Positions 28,539-37,790 of a DNA stretch of 64,000 bases are shown piece after piece (positions within the stretch are counted from its first letter, which is position 1; each line of letters opens with the position of its first letter). The notes under the pieces were generated by a model. The model did no database searches. It was not told where the DNA came from and worked only from the letters and a program-made list of their open reading frames with translations. This DNA is from Alkalithermobacter paradoxus (GTDB lineage: Bacteria > Bacillota > Clostridia > Peptostreptococcales > Peptostreptococcaceae): positions 1 to 64,000 of the forward strand of contig MZGW01000007.1 in assembly GCA_002029295.1 (NCBI GenBank). Reading direction: 5' to 3'. A program made the position numbers and the translations under genes.

Positions 28539-29720
28539 TTATTTGAATAACTTTCCTGATATTTTATCAAGTAAAGATCTTAAGAATACAATAAAAGGCT
28601 GTGGGTCGTTATAATCCCAAATCGCATACGCCTTTGGTCTAAAATATGACTTAATAACTTGCAGTAATGTTAGTTGTTTAGTTTTAATGTATCCTTTAAC
28701 CGCTAGGAAATCTTCATATGCATACCAAAATACTAAATTTTTATCACTTGTGATAGCCTTAGGACTTAGAGGAGATCCAGTAAGCTCCATGTATGCAATA
28801 TATGGCATATTAATTCCTACCTTATATAATAAATTATTTAAGTTAGTAGTTCTAACATTTACTTCTATTAGATAGTACTTTCCTGTATTAGAGTCTTTTT
28901 TAAACTCTATCTCTGCAAAACCCTTAAACTTAACCCCTTCTAAAAATCTTGAACCTATTTCATACAGCTCTGGAACATATTTTTGTTGAGTATATACAGA
29001 TGCACCAAAATTGATAGGATACTGACGCATTTTCTGGCAAGTAACCCAATGAGTAATCTTAGCATCTTGGTTTAAATAAGCATCAAATGTATACATATGA
29101 TCATCAAAGCCTGGAATTATCCTTTGAACTATAACTTCTATATTTTCTTTATTAGCAAGTTTTATTGATGAAATTAACTCTTCTTTATTATATACCTTAA
29201 ATAGCTTCTTTCTAAATTTAGCAACAAATGCGTGAGAATCTACTGGTTTAACTAGGCATGGATATTTTATAATCTCTTCTACTTTTTCTATAAGATTTTC
29301 ATCATCTGTAGTTAATGTTTCAGGAACCAAAACATCATGCTTAATTGCTAAATCTCTAAGAGTATCTTTATTCATTAATTTTGTATAAAGATTTTCCTCA
29401 GTTTGAGGAATTAGAAAATATTTTCTCAGTACTGAAAGATACTTGTCTAAAAATTCTACATAAGGATCCGCACAAGGAAATAATACTGGAGGATTGTCCT
29501 GCTTTTTTGCATATTCTATTAAAAATTCTAAAAATGCCTCAGGATCTTTTTTGTAGTGTGGTCCTACTAAAGTTTCAGAGCAGTATTTAGAATAAAAACC
29601 GTATGTGTTTTTGTCAGAGTAATCTACTGCTACTACATGTACTCCGTTAACTCCTAAACATCTAATTACACTAAGACCTATATAATAATTAGCCCCAAGA
29701 ACTACAGCTTTATGTTTCAT
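28539..29720 (-). CDS. ATP-grasp carboxylate-amine ligase family protein
   Basis: A 393-residue protein. The pre-ATP-grasp domain starts AVVLGANYYIGLSVIRCLG. The ATP-grasp core includes KYPCLVKPVDSHAF and the metal-binding end EVNVRTTNLNNLLYKVG. It probably joins a carboxylate to an amine, with acyl-phosphate intermediate. The fold and the linked racemase recall D-aspartate ligases that build peptidoglycan cross-bridges, and some polyglutamate or cell-surface ligases, but the substrate is unknown. First gene of the module, preceded by a leader RNA with a terminator. Only a weak GAGAGATG site precedes ATG. Confidence 0.85.
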   Translation of the reverse strand: MKHKAVVLGANYYIGLSVIRCLGVNGVHVVAVDYSDKNTYGFYSKYCSETLVGPHYKKDPEAFLEFLIEYAKKQDNPPVLFPCADPYVEFLDKYLSVLRKYFLIPQTEENLYTKLMNKDTLRDLAIKHDVLVPETLTTDDENLIEKVEEIIKYPCLVKPVDSHAFVAKFRKKLFKVYNKEELISSIKLANKENIEVIVQRIIPGFDDHMYTFDAYLNQDAKITHWVTCQKMRQYPINFGASVYTQQKYVPELYEIGSRFLEGVKFKGFAEIEFKKDSNTGKYYLIEVNVRTTNLNNLLYKVGINMPYIAYMELTGSPLSPKAITSDKNLVFWYAYEDFLAVKGYIKTKQLTLLQVIKSYFRPKAYAIWDYNDPQPFIVFLRSLLDKISGKLFK

Positions 29721-29772
29721 ATTTCATCTCTCTCTCTTGTTATTTTTAGTTGATATTTCTAAATTAGGTATT

Positions 29773-29816
29773 AAAAAAATTCAAAGTACTTTAACATTAT
29801 AGTGCTACTTTGAATT
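29773..29816 (-). terminator. Intrinsic terminator upstream of ATP-grasp gene
   Basis: 11-bp stem AATTCAAAGTA / TACTTTGAATT with seven T on the minus strand, 53 bp before the ATP-grasp start codon. Confidence 0.75.
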
Positions 29817-29891
29817 CAATACAATCATATATAATAATATTTTGATGTTCCTACTTTTGTATCATAAGATTACGTAGGCTCAAGTTTTCTA
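29773..29891 (-). ncRNA. Candidate leader RNA / attenuator of the ATP-grasp-MurE-like-racemase operon
   Basis: A promoter at 29898-29926 would start an RNA near 29891. That RNA holds a hairpin CCTAC...GTAGG (29850-29878) with an inner GTAATC/GATAC stem, an AU-rich stretch, and the terminator at 29773-29816. Just downstream lies the operon. It could be an independent ~119-nt sRNA or a 5' leader whose terminator is read through on a signal. No known riboswitch class was recognised. Confidence 0.5.
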
Positions 29892-29897
29892 GTAAGT

Positions 29898-29926
29898 AGT
29901 ATACACTAAAAAAATATAAGTTTCAA
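29898..29926 (-). promoter_or_regulatory. Sigma-A-type promoter of the leader RNA
   Basis: Minus strand TTGAAA (29921-29926), a 17-bp spacer and TATACT (29898-29903). Confidence 0.65.
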
Positions 29927-30061
29927 TAGAATTTCAATTACCTAATCTCATCTGTAGCAATTATCTAAAAACTAAATAAGAGTAAGAATTAAACTGGAAT
30001 ATATTAATGAGTATGCTGGATTTGTTAGTGAAAAATAATTTTGATAAGTGGTTATGAATAG
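29927..30061. other. AT-rich stretch between leader promoter and tRNA-Ser terminator
   Basis: No gene, RNA structure or repeat could be supported in this stretch. It separates the tRNA unit from the ATP-grasp operon promoter. Confidence 0.5.
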
Positions 30062-30090
30062 AAAAAGATAGCATTAAATAAGCTATCTTC
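30062..30090 (-). terminator. Terminator of the tRNA-Gly/tRNA-Ser unit
   Basis: AAGATAGC / GCTATCTT stem with a 9-nt loop, followed by five T on the minus strand, directly after tRNA-Ser. Confidence 0.8.
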
Positions 30091-30096
30091 CTTGAT

Positions 30097-30187
30097 TGGC
30101 GGAGAAGGAGGGATTTGAACCCTCGCGCCCCTTGCGAGACCTACTCCCTTAGCAGGGGAGCCTCTTCAGCCACTTGAGTACTTCTCC
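30097..30187 (-). tRNA. tRNA-Ser (anticodon GCU)
   Basis: 91 nt with encoded CCA. Acceptor stem GGAGAAG/CTTCTCC and discriminator G. The anticodon loop is CTGCTAA, reading AGC/AGU serine codons. There is a long variable arm (GTCTCGCAAGGGGCGC region) as expected for class II tRNA-Ser, and the T arm GAGGGTTCAAATCCCTC. Cotranscribed with tRNA-Gly 12 bp upstream. Confidence 0.97.
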
Positions 30188-30199
30188 ATATATAAAAAA

Positions 30200-30273
30200 T
30201 GGAGCGGGTGAAGGGGATCGAACCCTCGCAGCCGGCTTGGAAGGCCGGAACTCTACCACTGAGCTACACCCGC
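30200..30273 (-). tRNA. tRNA-Gly (anticodon UCC)
   Basis: 74 nt with encoded CCA. Acceptor stem GCGGGTG/CACCCGC, D arm GTAGCTCAGTGGTAGAG, anticodon loop CTTCCAA reading GGA/GGG, and T arm GAGGGTTCGATCCCCTT. Confidence 0.97.
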
Positions 30274-30340
30274 TCGTCCTATTGACATGTATAATAATAT
30301 CATAGCAGTTTCATCATGTCAATATTTTTTATACTATATT

Positions 30341-31183
30341 TTATTGAATTTTTGCAGCATTAACTACGTGTTTAGCAAGTATACTTGTTGTCACTGATCC
30401 TACTCCCCTCGGTACAGGAGTTATCATAGCTGCTTTGTCTTTGCAGTCTTCAAAATCAACATCTCCACATAAATTCCCATCTTCATCAACATTTATTCCA
30501 ACATCAATTACTATAGCATCTTCTTTTATAAAACTTTTATTTATCATCTTGGCTTTTCCAACTGCTGCTATCAATATATCAGCTTCTCTTGTTATACTTT
30601 CTAAATCTTCAGTTTTAGAATGACATATAGTAACAGTAGCATTTTTATTTAATAGAAGTATTGAAATAGGCTTTCCTACAACTGTTGATCTACCTATAAC
30701 AACTACATTTTTAGATTCTACAGGAATTTCATAATATTTTAATATTTCCATTACTGCTGTAGGTGTACAAGGTGCAAATCCTGACTTATCTCCTTCTAAT
30801 AACTTCCCTAAATTTATAGTATTAAGACAATCTACATCTTTATTAGGATTGATTATATTTTTTATTTTATCTTCGTCTATATGTTTAGGAAGTGGCCTTA
30901 AAACTAATATTCCATTTACACTCTTATCTTCATTTATATTTTTTAGACCATCTATAAACTCAATTTCATCTATATCATCATCAAAAGCTTTAACATCTAC
31001 CTGTATACCTATGCTCTCACACCTTTTTATTGCCCCTCTTTGATAAGCCATATCATCTTCTTTATTTCCTACTCTAACTATAGTCAGCTTAGGGGTTACG
31101 CATTTTTCTTTTAGTTTGTTAACTTCTGTTATAAGTTCTTGTGTTATTTTATCTGCAACAGGCTTTCCTAGTAATATTTTCAT
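30341..31183 (-). CDS. folD: Bifunctional methylene-THF dehydrogenase/methenyl-THF cyclohydrolase
   Basis: 280 residues. It interconverts methylene-, methenyl- and formyl-tetrahydrofolate with NAD(P). The catalytic Lys lies in YQRGAIKRCESIG (MAYQRGAIK), the NADP loop is VVIGRSTVVGKPISILL, and PRGVGSVTTSIL closes the protein. The start at 31181-31183 has AAGGGAGG upstream; the frame extends further but without a site. It follows fhs on the same strand, separated by a small hairpin. The two act in sequence in one-carbon metabolism, fed by formate. Confidence 0.97.
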   Translation of the reverse strand: MKILLGKPVADKITQELITEVNKLKEKCVTPKLTIVRVGNKEDDMAYQRGAIKRCESIGIQVDVKAFDDDIDEIEFIDGLKNINEDKSVNGILVLRPLPKHIDEDKIKNIINPNKDVDCLNTINLGKLLEGDKSGFAPCTPTAVMEILKYYEIPVESKNVVVIGRSTVVGKPISILLLNKNATVTICHSKTEDLESITREADILIAAVGKAKMINKSFIKEDAIVIDVGINVDEDGNLCGDVDFEDCKDKAAMITPVPRGVGSVTTSILAKHVVNAAKIQ

Positions 31184-31208
31184 GCTGCTTCCTCCCTTAT
31201 AATTAAAT

Positions 31209-31231
31209 CCAGCTGCATAAATTGCAGCTGG
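31209..31231 (-). other. Intercistronic hairpin between fhs and folD
   Basis: CCAGCTGCA / TGCAGCTGG 9-bp stem with a 5-nt loop, overlapping neither coding start. It is followed on the minus strand by ATTTAATT, a weak U tract, so partial termination or RNA processing is more likely than a full stop. Confidence 0.5.
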
Positions 31232-31238
31232 TTTTAGA

Positions 31239-32915
31239 TTAAAACAATCCACTTATTACTCCATTCTCATCTACATCTATTTTTTCAGCCGATGGAACTT
31301 TAGGAAGTCCAGGCATTGTCATTATTTCACCAGTAAGTGCAACTATAAATCCAGCTCCTGCTGACACTTTAACTTGCCTTACAGTAATCTTAAAGCCTGT
31401 AGGTCTTCCTAGTTTCGTCTGATCATCCGTCAAAGAATATTGAGTTTTTGCCATACATATTGGAAGCTTGTCAAAACCTAATTTCTCAAGGTTTGCTATT
31501 TCTTTAGATGCACCCGATGTAAACTCTACATCATCTGCTCCATATACTTTCTGTGCTATCGCTCTTATCTTTTCTTTAATAGGTATATCTAGATCGTATG
31601 CATAGCTAAAGTTATTTTCTCCTTCTTCAATCAATCTTAAAACCTCATTAGCCAGTTCTTGTCCACCTTCTCCTCCTTTAGCCCATACCTCTGATAATGC
31701 AACGTTTACACCTAACTCTTTACATTTATCTTTTATAAGATTAAGCTCTTTTTCTGTATCAAACGGGAATCTATTTATTGCAACTACCGCAGGAAGTTTG
31801 AATACTTTAGTTATATTCTCAACATGTTTCAAAAGATTAGGTATTCCTTTTTCAAGAGCATCTAAATTTTCTTCATTTAAATCTTGCTTAGCTACTCCAC
31901 CATTGTATTTCAAAGCCTTTATTGTAGCAACTATTATAACAGCATCTGGCTTTAAATTAGACATTCTACATTTTATATCTATAAACTTTTCAGCTCCTAA
32001 ATCTGCTCCAAATCCTGCTTCTGTAACTACATAATCTGCAAAATGCATAGCCATTTTTGTAGCTATAACAGAGTTACATCCATGAGCTATATTAGCAAAT
32101 GGCCCTCCATGTACAAATGCAGGAGTTCCTTCTAGTGTCTGAACTAAATTAGGTTTTAGAGCATCCTTCAAAAGTGCTGCCATAGCTCCATGTGCATTTA
32201 ATTGTCCTGCTGTAACAGGCTCACCACTTCTTGTATATCCTATTATTATTTTTGAAAGCCTTTCCTTCAAATCTATTATATCATTAGCTAAACAAAAAGC
32301 TGCCATAACTTCAGATGCAACAGTTATATCAAATCCATCTTCTCTTGGAACTCCATTGGCTTTTCCATTTAATCCATTAGTTATAAATCTTAGCTGTCTA
32401 TCATTCATATCAACAGCTCTTTTCCATGTTATTCTTCTAGTATCTATATCAAGAGCGTTCCCTTGATATATATGATTATCTATCATAGCTGCAAGCAAAT
32501 TATTAGCAGCTCCTATAGCATGAAAATCTCCTGTGAAGTGAAGGTTTATATCTTCCATTGGAACAACTTGGGCATATCCGCCACCTGCAGCTCCTCCCTT
32601 AACTCCAAATACAGGCCCTAAAGATGGCTCCCTTAATGCAACTAGAGTGTTTTTTCCAAGGCGTGATAATGCATCTGCAACTCCTATAGTCGTAGTAGTT
32701 TTTCCTTCTCCTGCTGGAGTTGGATTTATAGCAGTAACAAGTATTAACTTCGAATCTTTTGATTTACCATTTTTCAATAAATTATAATCTACTTTTGCCT
32801 TATACTTTCCGTAAAGTTCTAAGTCGTCTTCATTCAAATCAAGCTTTTTTGCTATCTCCCTTATATCCTTAAGTTTAGCTTCTTGAGCTATTTCTATGTC
32901 TGATTTAAAGCTCAT
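31239..32915 (-). CDS. fhs: Formate-tetrahydrofolate ligase (formyl-THF synthetase)
   Basis: 558 residues. It makes 10-formyl-THF from formate, THF and ATP, for purines, fMet, and in acetogens the methyl branch of the Wood-Ljungdahl pathway. The P-loop [13 protein letters not shown] is near residues 64-76. The start at 32913-32915 ([14 protein letters not shown]) is preferred because GGGGG lies six bases upstream; the ATG two codons earlier abuts it. Operon with folD. No CO dehydrogenase genes are in the window, so acetogenesis cannot be inferred. Confidence 0.98.
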   Translation of the reverse strand: MSFKSDIEIAQEAKLKDIREIAKKLDLNEDDLELYGKYKAKVDYNLLKNGKSKDSKLILVTAINPTPAGEGKTTTTIGVADALSRLGKNTLVALREPSLGPVFGVKGGAAGGGYAQVVPMEDINLHFTGDFHAIGAANNLLAAMIDNHIYQGNALDIDTRRITWKRAVDMNDRQLRFITNGLNGKANGVPREDGFDITVASEVMAAFCLANDIIDLKERLSKIIIGYTRSGEPVTAGQLNAHGAMAALLKDALKPNLVQTLEGTPAFVHGGPFANIAHGCNSVIATKMAMHFADYVVTEAGFGADLGAEKFIDIKCRMSNLKPDAVIIVATIKALKYNGGVAKQDLNEENLDALEKGIPNLLKHVENITKVFKLPAVVAINRFPFDTEKELNLIKDKCKELGVNVALSEVWAKGGEGGQELANEVLRLIEEGENNFSYAYDLDIPIKEKIRAIAQKVYGADDVEFTSGASKEIANLEKLGFDKLPICMAKTQYSLTDDQTKLGRPTGFKITVRQVKVSAGAGFIVALTGEIMTMPGLPKVPSAEKIDVDENGVISGLF

Positions 32916-33126
32916 TTTCATCCCCCTCTAATTATAGTTTAATATTCAAAACTCATTTTAAATTGTGAAAAATTTTGAAAACATTTACTATATTGTACCA
33001 CTTTCATAAAATTCTTTCCACAGTATTTTTTGAACATTATGTCGATTTTTATTATTTTTGTACGCTTCATTTCGCTAATTAAATGCATATTTCACACATT
33101 AATATTCGCATATTTTTATATAAAAA
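32916..33126. other. Promoter region of fhs
   Basis: AT-rich intergenic DNA between the fhs start and the iorB terminator. No riboswitch or clear operator could be recognised. The segment presumably holds the fhs promoter. Confidence 0.4.
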
Positions 33127-33173
33127 CAAGATAGCTATCGGCTTAACTATTTGCCTTTTTTATAGCTATCTTG
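33127..33173 (-). terminator. Terminator of ptb-iorA-iorB operon
   Basis: Perfect 12-bp stem CAAGATAGCTAT / ATAGCTATCTTG with a 23-nt loop, then five T on the minus strand. Confidence 0.75.
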
Positions 33174-33184
33174 CAACAATTAAT

Positions 33185-33760
33185 TTATCTATTCATTCCT
33201 CTTTCTATTGCTTTAGTATTTAGTTCTACAAATTTTTCTTTAACATTTTCTTTAACAGCTTTATTCCAATCTGCGTCTTGAAGGTCTAAAGCTTTTATAA
33301 GTCCTCCAAGCATTACTATATTTTGAGCTTTTATATTTCCAAGTTCCACAGCTTCATCAGCAGCTTTTATTACAGTAACATCATCACAAAGTAATTTTAC
33401 TTTTTCTATTATACCTTGAGGGTATTTTTCTTTTCCTGCTATTACTGTTGCAGAAGGTATTTCATAGTCATTTATTACTATTTTTCCATCTGGCTTTAGG
33501 TAATCAATCCATCTTAGAGCTTCTACTTTCTCAAATGCTACTATAACATCTGCTTGACCTTTTCCTATTATAGGTGAATATACTTTTTCACCATATCTTA
33601 CTTGTGTTGTTACACTTCCACCTCTTTGGGCCATTCCGTGTACTTCTGACATTTTAACGTCATAACCTGCATCTATTAATCCACTTGTAAGTATTTTAGA
33701 TGCTAATATTATACCTTGACCTCCAACACCTACTAATAGAACATTTTTTATCTCTTTCAT
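33185..33760 (-). CDS. iorB: Indolepyruvate:ferredoxin oxidoreductase beta subunit
   Basis: 191 residues. The gamma-domain of 2-oxoacid:ferredoxin oxidoreductases, with VLLVGVGGQGIILASKIL and EVHGMAQRGGSVTTQVRYG, both typical of IorB. With IorA it oxidatively decarboxylates aryl-pyruvates to aryl-acetyl-CoA and reduces ferredoxin. ATG at 33758-33760 uses AGGTGA located in the end of iorA; the stop and start are one base apart, so translation is coupled. An upstream GTG in frame is less likely. Confidence 0.95.
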   Translation of the reverse strand: MKEIKNVLLVGVGGQGIILASKILTSGLIDAGYDVKMSEVHGMAQRGGSVTTQVRYGEKVYSPIIGKGQADVIVAFEKVEALRWIDYLKPDGKIVINDYEIPSATVIAGKEKYPQGIIEKVKLLCDDVTVIKAADEAVELGNIKAQNIVMLGGLIKALDLQDADWNKAVKENVKEKFVELNTKAIERGMNR

Positions 33761-33761
33761 A

Positions 33762-35540
33762 TTATTCACCTACCCTTTCTATCGCATCAAATGGACATAC
33801 TTGAGCACATACAGAACATCCTACACACATATCTTTATTTATATTTACAGTGTCACTGTATGATAAAGCAGGACAACCTGTCTTTAAACATAATTTACAT
33901 ACTTTACACTTATCATCTATTACTCTGTATAATGAAGGCTGACATCCAAACTCTTCTATATCTTCTTCAGAGAAGTTCTTAAGTGCACAAGGGTACTTAG
34001 TTACAATTACTGTAGGTTCAGTAGATTCAAAAGCCTTATTTAAAGCTTCCTCAGATGCCTTAACGTCAAGCGGATTTATAACCATTACATTTTTTACTCC
34101 TACTGCTTCACATAACTTAGGTATGTCTATAGCTACTGTTTTCTCTCCCATCAAAGTATATCCAGTTCCAGGGTTTTCTTGATGACCTGTCATACCAGTT
34201 ATTCTATTGTCAAGAATTACTGTAACAGCATTTCCTTTATTATAAACTATATCTATTAAGCTTGTTATTCCTGAGTGGAAGAATGTAGAGTCTCCTATAA
34301 CCCCTACTACCTTCTTATCTACACCATTAACTTCAAATGCCTTCTGTGCTCCGTGTCCTGCACTTATAGATGCACCCATGCATATACAAGTATCCATTGC
34401 ATTAAGAGGTTCTGAAGATCCTAGCGTATAACATCCTATATCTCCTGTTACCATTACATTTTTCTTTTTAGATAAAACATGGAAGAATCCTCTATGTGGA
34501 CATCCCGCACATAATGTAGGTGGTCTTGATATAATATCTTCTTTAGCAGCATCTAAATTTCTTACCATAGCTGTTTCTTTTCCTAAAAGAGATTTAGCTA
34601 TTATATCTGGATTTAATTCTCCTATTCTTGTTATTTTTTCTTTACCTATGCAGTCTATACCACGGGCTTTTATTTGCTCTTCTATATATGGCTCAAGTTC
34701 TTCTATTACATATAAAGTTTCTACTTGATTTCTAAATTCTTCTATTTTCTTGAATGGAAGTGGATGAGTAAATCCTAATTTTAAGTAAGAAGCATTATCC
34801 CCAAACACTTCTCTAGCGTATTCATAAGCTACTCCTGATGTTATAATACCTATTTTCTTATCTCCCCACTCAATTCTATTTAAATGAGTATTATTACTGA
34901 ATTCTTCTAATTTCTCTAACTTGTCTTCTAATATAACATGAAGTTTTTTTCCGTTTGCAGGAGTTGCAACGAATTTGCTTATATTTCTAACGTAAGGCTT
35001 TATCGCTACATTTTCTCTTTCCTTTAATTCTACCATTCCTTTTGAGTGACATATTCTAGTAGTTACTCTTAAAAGAACTGGTGTATCAAACTCTTCTGAT
35101 ATTCTTAAACCTTCAGCAATAAAATCTTTAGCTTCTTGGCTATCACTTGGCTCTAACATAGCTATTTTTGCAAATTTAGCATAATATCTATTGTCTTGTT
35201 CATTTTGTGATGAGTGCATTCCTGGGTCATCAGCAGAAACTAATATTAATCCTCCATTTACTCCTGTGTATCCATAAGTCATAAGTGCATCTGCAGCTAC
35301 GTTAACTCCTACGTGTTTCATAGCACCAAGTGCTCTTGCTCCTGCTATAGATGCTCCTATAGCTACTTCTAAAGCTACCTTTTCATTTGGAGCCCACTCA
35401 CAGTAAACATTCTCCTTATACTGAGCCATGTTCTCAAGTATTTCTGTTGATGGTGTTCCTGGATATGCTGATGCTACAGTTCCACCAGCTTCATAAAAAC
35501 CTCTAGCGATAGCTTCATTACCTGTCATTAGCTTTTTCAT
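33762..35540 (-). CDS. iorA: Indolepyruvate:ferredoxin oxidoreductase alpha subunit
   Basis: 592 residues. The pyruvate-binding N-terminal domain (GNEAIARGFYEAGGTVASAYPGTPSTEI) is followed by a TPP domain (VVGVIGDSTFFHSG). A C-terminal two-cluster ferredoxin domain follows (CKVCKLCLKTGC and CVGCSVCAQVC, each CX2CX2CX3-4C). It degrades aromatic amino acids after transamination and supplies reduced ferredoxin. Order ptb-iorA-iorB with 14 bp to ptb. The ribosome site GGAGGGGG sits upstream of ATG. Confidence 0.97.
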   Translation of the reverse strand: MKKLMTGNEAIARGFYEAGGTVASAYPGTPSTEILENMAQYKENVYCEWAPNEKVALEVAIGASIAGARALGAMKHVGVNVAADALMTYGYTGVNGGLILVSADDPGMHSSQNEQDNRYYAKFAKIAMLEPSDSQEAKDFIAEGLRISEEFDTPVLLRVTTRICHSKGMVELKERENVAIKPYVRNISKFVATPANGKKLHVILEDKLEKLEEFSNNTHLNRIEWGDKKIGIITSGVAYEYAREVFGDNASYLKLGFTHPLPFKKIEEFRNQVETLYVIEELEPYIEEQIKARGIDCIGKEKITRIGELNPDIIAKSLLGKETAMVRNLDAAKEDIISRPPTLCAGCPHRGFFHVLSKKKNVMVTGDIGCYTLGSSEPLNAMDTCICMGASISAGHGAQKAFEVNGVDKKVVGVIGDSTFFHSGITSLIDIVYNKGNAVTVILDNRITGMTGHQENPGTGYTLMGEKTVAIDIPKLCEAVGVKNVMVINPLDVKASEEALNKAFESTEPTVIVTKYPCALKNFSEEDIEEFGCQPSLYRVIDDKCKVCKLCLKTGCPALSYSDTVNINKDMCVGCSVCAQVCPFDAIERVGE

Positions 35541-35554
35541 ATATATTCCCCCTC

Positions 35555-36460
35555 CTATTTATAATTAGCAATTAGTGCACCTAAAGCTATAGAGTATAGT
35601 TTTGACTGAGCATCATCAGCTCTAGATACCAAAACAACCGGAGCTTTAGCTCCCATTATTATTCCAGCTGATTTTGCATTTGCCATATATGTCAGGGATT
35701 TACCAACCCCATTTCCAACTTCTATATTAGGAACTAATATTACATCAACTTCTCCTGAAACTTCACTTCTAAAATTTTTGATTTGAGCTGCTTCTTTTGA
35801 AACCGCTAAATCAAATGCAAGTGGTCCTTCAACTATAACTCCTTCACCAAAATCTCCATTTTGTCCTTTTTCTTGAAGAGCTGCTGCATCTACTGTTGCT
35901 ATCATTTTTTCACTAACTTTTTCTTTTGCAGCAAGACATGCAACCCTTACTGTATCAAGCCCTAATGCTTTAGCACCTTGAATTGAATTTTTTAGTATTT
36001 TTGCTTTTTCATCTAATGTAGGATTTATGTTCATTCCTCCATCAGTTAAGAAAAGAAGCTTATGATAAGTCGGAACTTCATATACCATTAAGTGACTAAG
36101 TAAGCTATCTGTTCTAAGACCATGTTCTTTGTCTAACACTGCTTTTAGTAATATAGATGTATCTAGTATACCTTTCATAACAAAATCAGCTTTACCTTGG
36201 GAAACTAAAGACACAGCAATTTTAGCTGCTTCACTTAAATCTTTTTCTTCTATTAATTTAATATTTTCTAAGCTTTCGCCTAAACTATCTGCTATTTCTT
36301 TTACCTTTTCTATATCTCCAACTAATATTGGTTCAACTATTCCTTGTTTCTTAGCATCGAATACAGCTTCAAGCACTTCAATATCTTGAGCTGCAGCTAC
36401 AGCTAACTTCATTGTAGATATTTGTTGCACTTTTTTAACAACTTCATCTAGCTTTCTCAT
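35555..36460 (-). CDS. ptb: Phosphate butyryltransferase (phosphate acyltransferase)
   Basis: 301 residues, phosphotransacetylase/Ptb fold: DFVMKGILDTSILLKAVL, LTDGGMNINPTLDEKA and GPLAFDLAVS with VPNIEVGNGVGKSL are all conserved in Ptb. It converts an acyl-CoA to acyl-phosphate, normally for ATP formation by a butyrate-type kinase. Here it heads an operon with iorAB instead of buk, so an aryl- or branched-acyl-CoA substrate is possible. GAGGTGA precedes ATG. Confidence 0.93.
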   Translation of the reverse strand: MRKLDEVVKKVQQISTMKLAVAAAQDIEVLEAVFDAKKQGIVEPILVGDIEKVKEIADSLGESLENIKLIEEKDLSEAAKIAVSLVSQGKADFVMKGILDTSILLKAVLDKEHGLRTDSLLSHLMVYEVPTYHKLLFLTDGGMNINPTLDEKAKILKNSIQGAKALGLDTVRVACLAAKEKVSEKMIATVDAAALQEKGQNGDFGEGVIVEGPLAFDLAVSKEAAQIKNFRSEVSGEVDVILVPNIEVGNGVGKSLTYMANAKSAGIIMGAKAPVVLVSRADDAQSKLYSIALGALIANYK

Positions 36461-36625
36461 GAATTAATCACCTCTCATAAAGTTGAATTTTGTCTTTTTA
36501 TATCGATTGATGTATTTTACTCCCAAATAATATATTCTATATAAGAAAACTTTTTCCTCTTACAAAATAAATTTTTTTACTGAACAATTTAAATATATAA
36601 TATTTTCACAATTTTATGCAAAAAA

Positions 36626-36663
36626 AATATAACCAAGCTAGTATTTTCTAGCTTAGTTATATT
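36626..36663 (-). terminator. Terminator of TPR gene
   Basis: AATATAAC-C-AAGCTAG / CTAGCTT-A-GTTATATT stem with one mismatch, then seven T on the minus strand. Confidence 0.8.
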
Positions 36664-37780
36664 TTCTTAACTCATTTAGACACGCTACAGTTATTTCATC
36701 GTTTGGATTTATATCATAAGCCTTGTTTATATATTCACTAGCTTTTTCTAAATCTCTAGTTTGTAGATATGTCATGCCCAAATTACATAAAAGCTCAGGA
36801 TCTTCTCCTATTATATCTATCGCTTTTTTATAATTTTCTATAGATTTCTCATAATTACCGAGTATACCATTACAAAGTGCTATTTCAGCTACTGTATCTC
36901 CTTGATTTGGATTTAGTATAAGTATTTTCTCAAAGTATTCCATGGCTTCATTTATATTTCCTAGCTGCCTATAAGCTAATCCTATGAAAAATAATAAATT
37001 CCACCAATCAGAATAATCTTGAACTAATGGGAGTAACTTTTCAAGGCCCTTTTCTGGCTGTCCTTGTAAAACTAAATTATATCCCTCTTCATAATCTACT
37101 TTATATTGAATTTTATTGATTTGCTCTTTTATTTCACTACATTTATCATCATCTAACCCTCTTTTTATACCTTCTTCCCAGGTTAGCTTTGCTTTTAAAT
37201 ATTGTTTTTGATTATGATAGTGATATCCTAATTGATAATAAGCTAGTGCAAATTCTTCATCTATATCTATTATTAATTCAAGCTTTTCTAATGCTTCTAA
37301 AAGATAATCTTCTATTATTTCTGTTTGCTTAGTTTTTTCGTACCTTTTAGCTATATCTTGACATATAACGGCGTAATTATACAGAGCATTTACATTTCTT
37401 GGATTTAAGGTTATAAGAGATTTGAAGTATATCAACCCTTCTGTCAATTCTTTATCTTGTGACTTCTTTATTCCCATGTAACCTATATAGTCTTCTATTT
37501 TTTCATCAAATGAGTATAAGAACTTCTTATATTCTTCATTATATTTAAAATCCTTATCTATACCTATTATATATATCATTCCTCTTGCTATAGCAGCTAA
37601 TGTCAAAGGTTCTGATTTATTCTTTATGTTTTTTATAAGTTCGTCATTAAGTATGGGAACATCTATTCCATCTTCTGGAATTTTATATCCCTTTAAATTT
37701 ATATCTGCATCAGATTTTATAGTTATAAAAGAAAGATCTTGTGTTTTTTTAAGTAGATATTTATCTATTCTGTACTTCAT
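36653..37780 (-). CDS. TPR-repeat protein of unknown function
   Basis: 375 residues. The second half holds tandem tetratricopeptide repeats, recognisable by A-Y-x-G spacing (for example LLFFIGLAYRQLGNINEAMEYFEKIL, NPNQGDTVAEIALCNGILGN and PELLCNLGMTYLQTRDLEKAS). A shorter repeat lies around residue 125-200. The N-terminal ~100 residues are unrecognised. There is no signal peptide, so it is a cytoplasmic scaffold or binding protein. It follows a B12-binding radical SAM gene by 10 bp and is likely cotranscribed. Confidence 0.85.
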   Translation of the reverse strand: MKYRIDKYLLKKTQDLSFITIKSDADINLKGYKIPEDGIDVPILNDELIKNIKNKSEPLTLAAIARGMIYIIGIDKDFKYNEEYKKFLYSFDEKIEDYIGYMGIKKSQDKELTEGLIYFKSLITLNPRNVNALYNYAVICQDIAKRYEKTKQTEIIEDYLLEALEKLELIIDIDEEFALAYYQLGYHYHNQKQYLKAKLTWEEGIKRGLDDDKCSEIKEQINKIQYKVDYEEGYNLVLQGQPEKGLEKLLPLVQDYSDWWNLLFFIGLAYRQLGNINEAMEYFEKILILNPNQGDTVAEIALCNGILGNYEKSIENYKKAIDIIGEDPELLCNLGMTYLQTRDLEKASEYINKAYDINPNDEITVACLNELRKYN

Positions 37781-37790
37781 ATTTCCCCTC

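Noticed and set aside
29817..30061. Degraded gene between the tRNAs and the ATP-grasp operon
   Set aside because: No frame with recognisable protein similarity; the visible signals are a promoter and hairpins.
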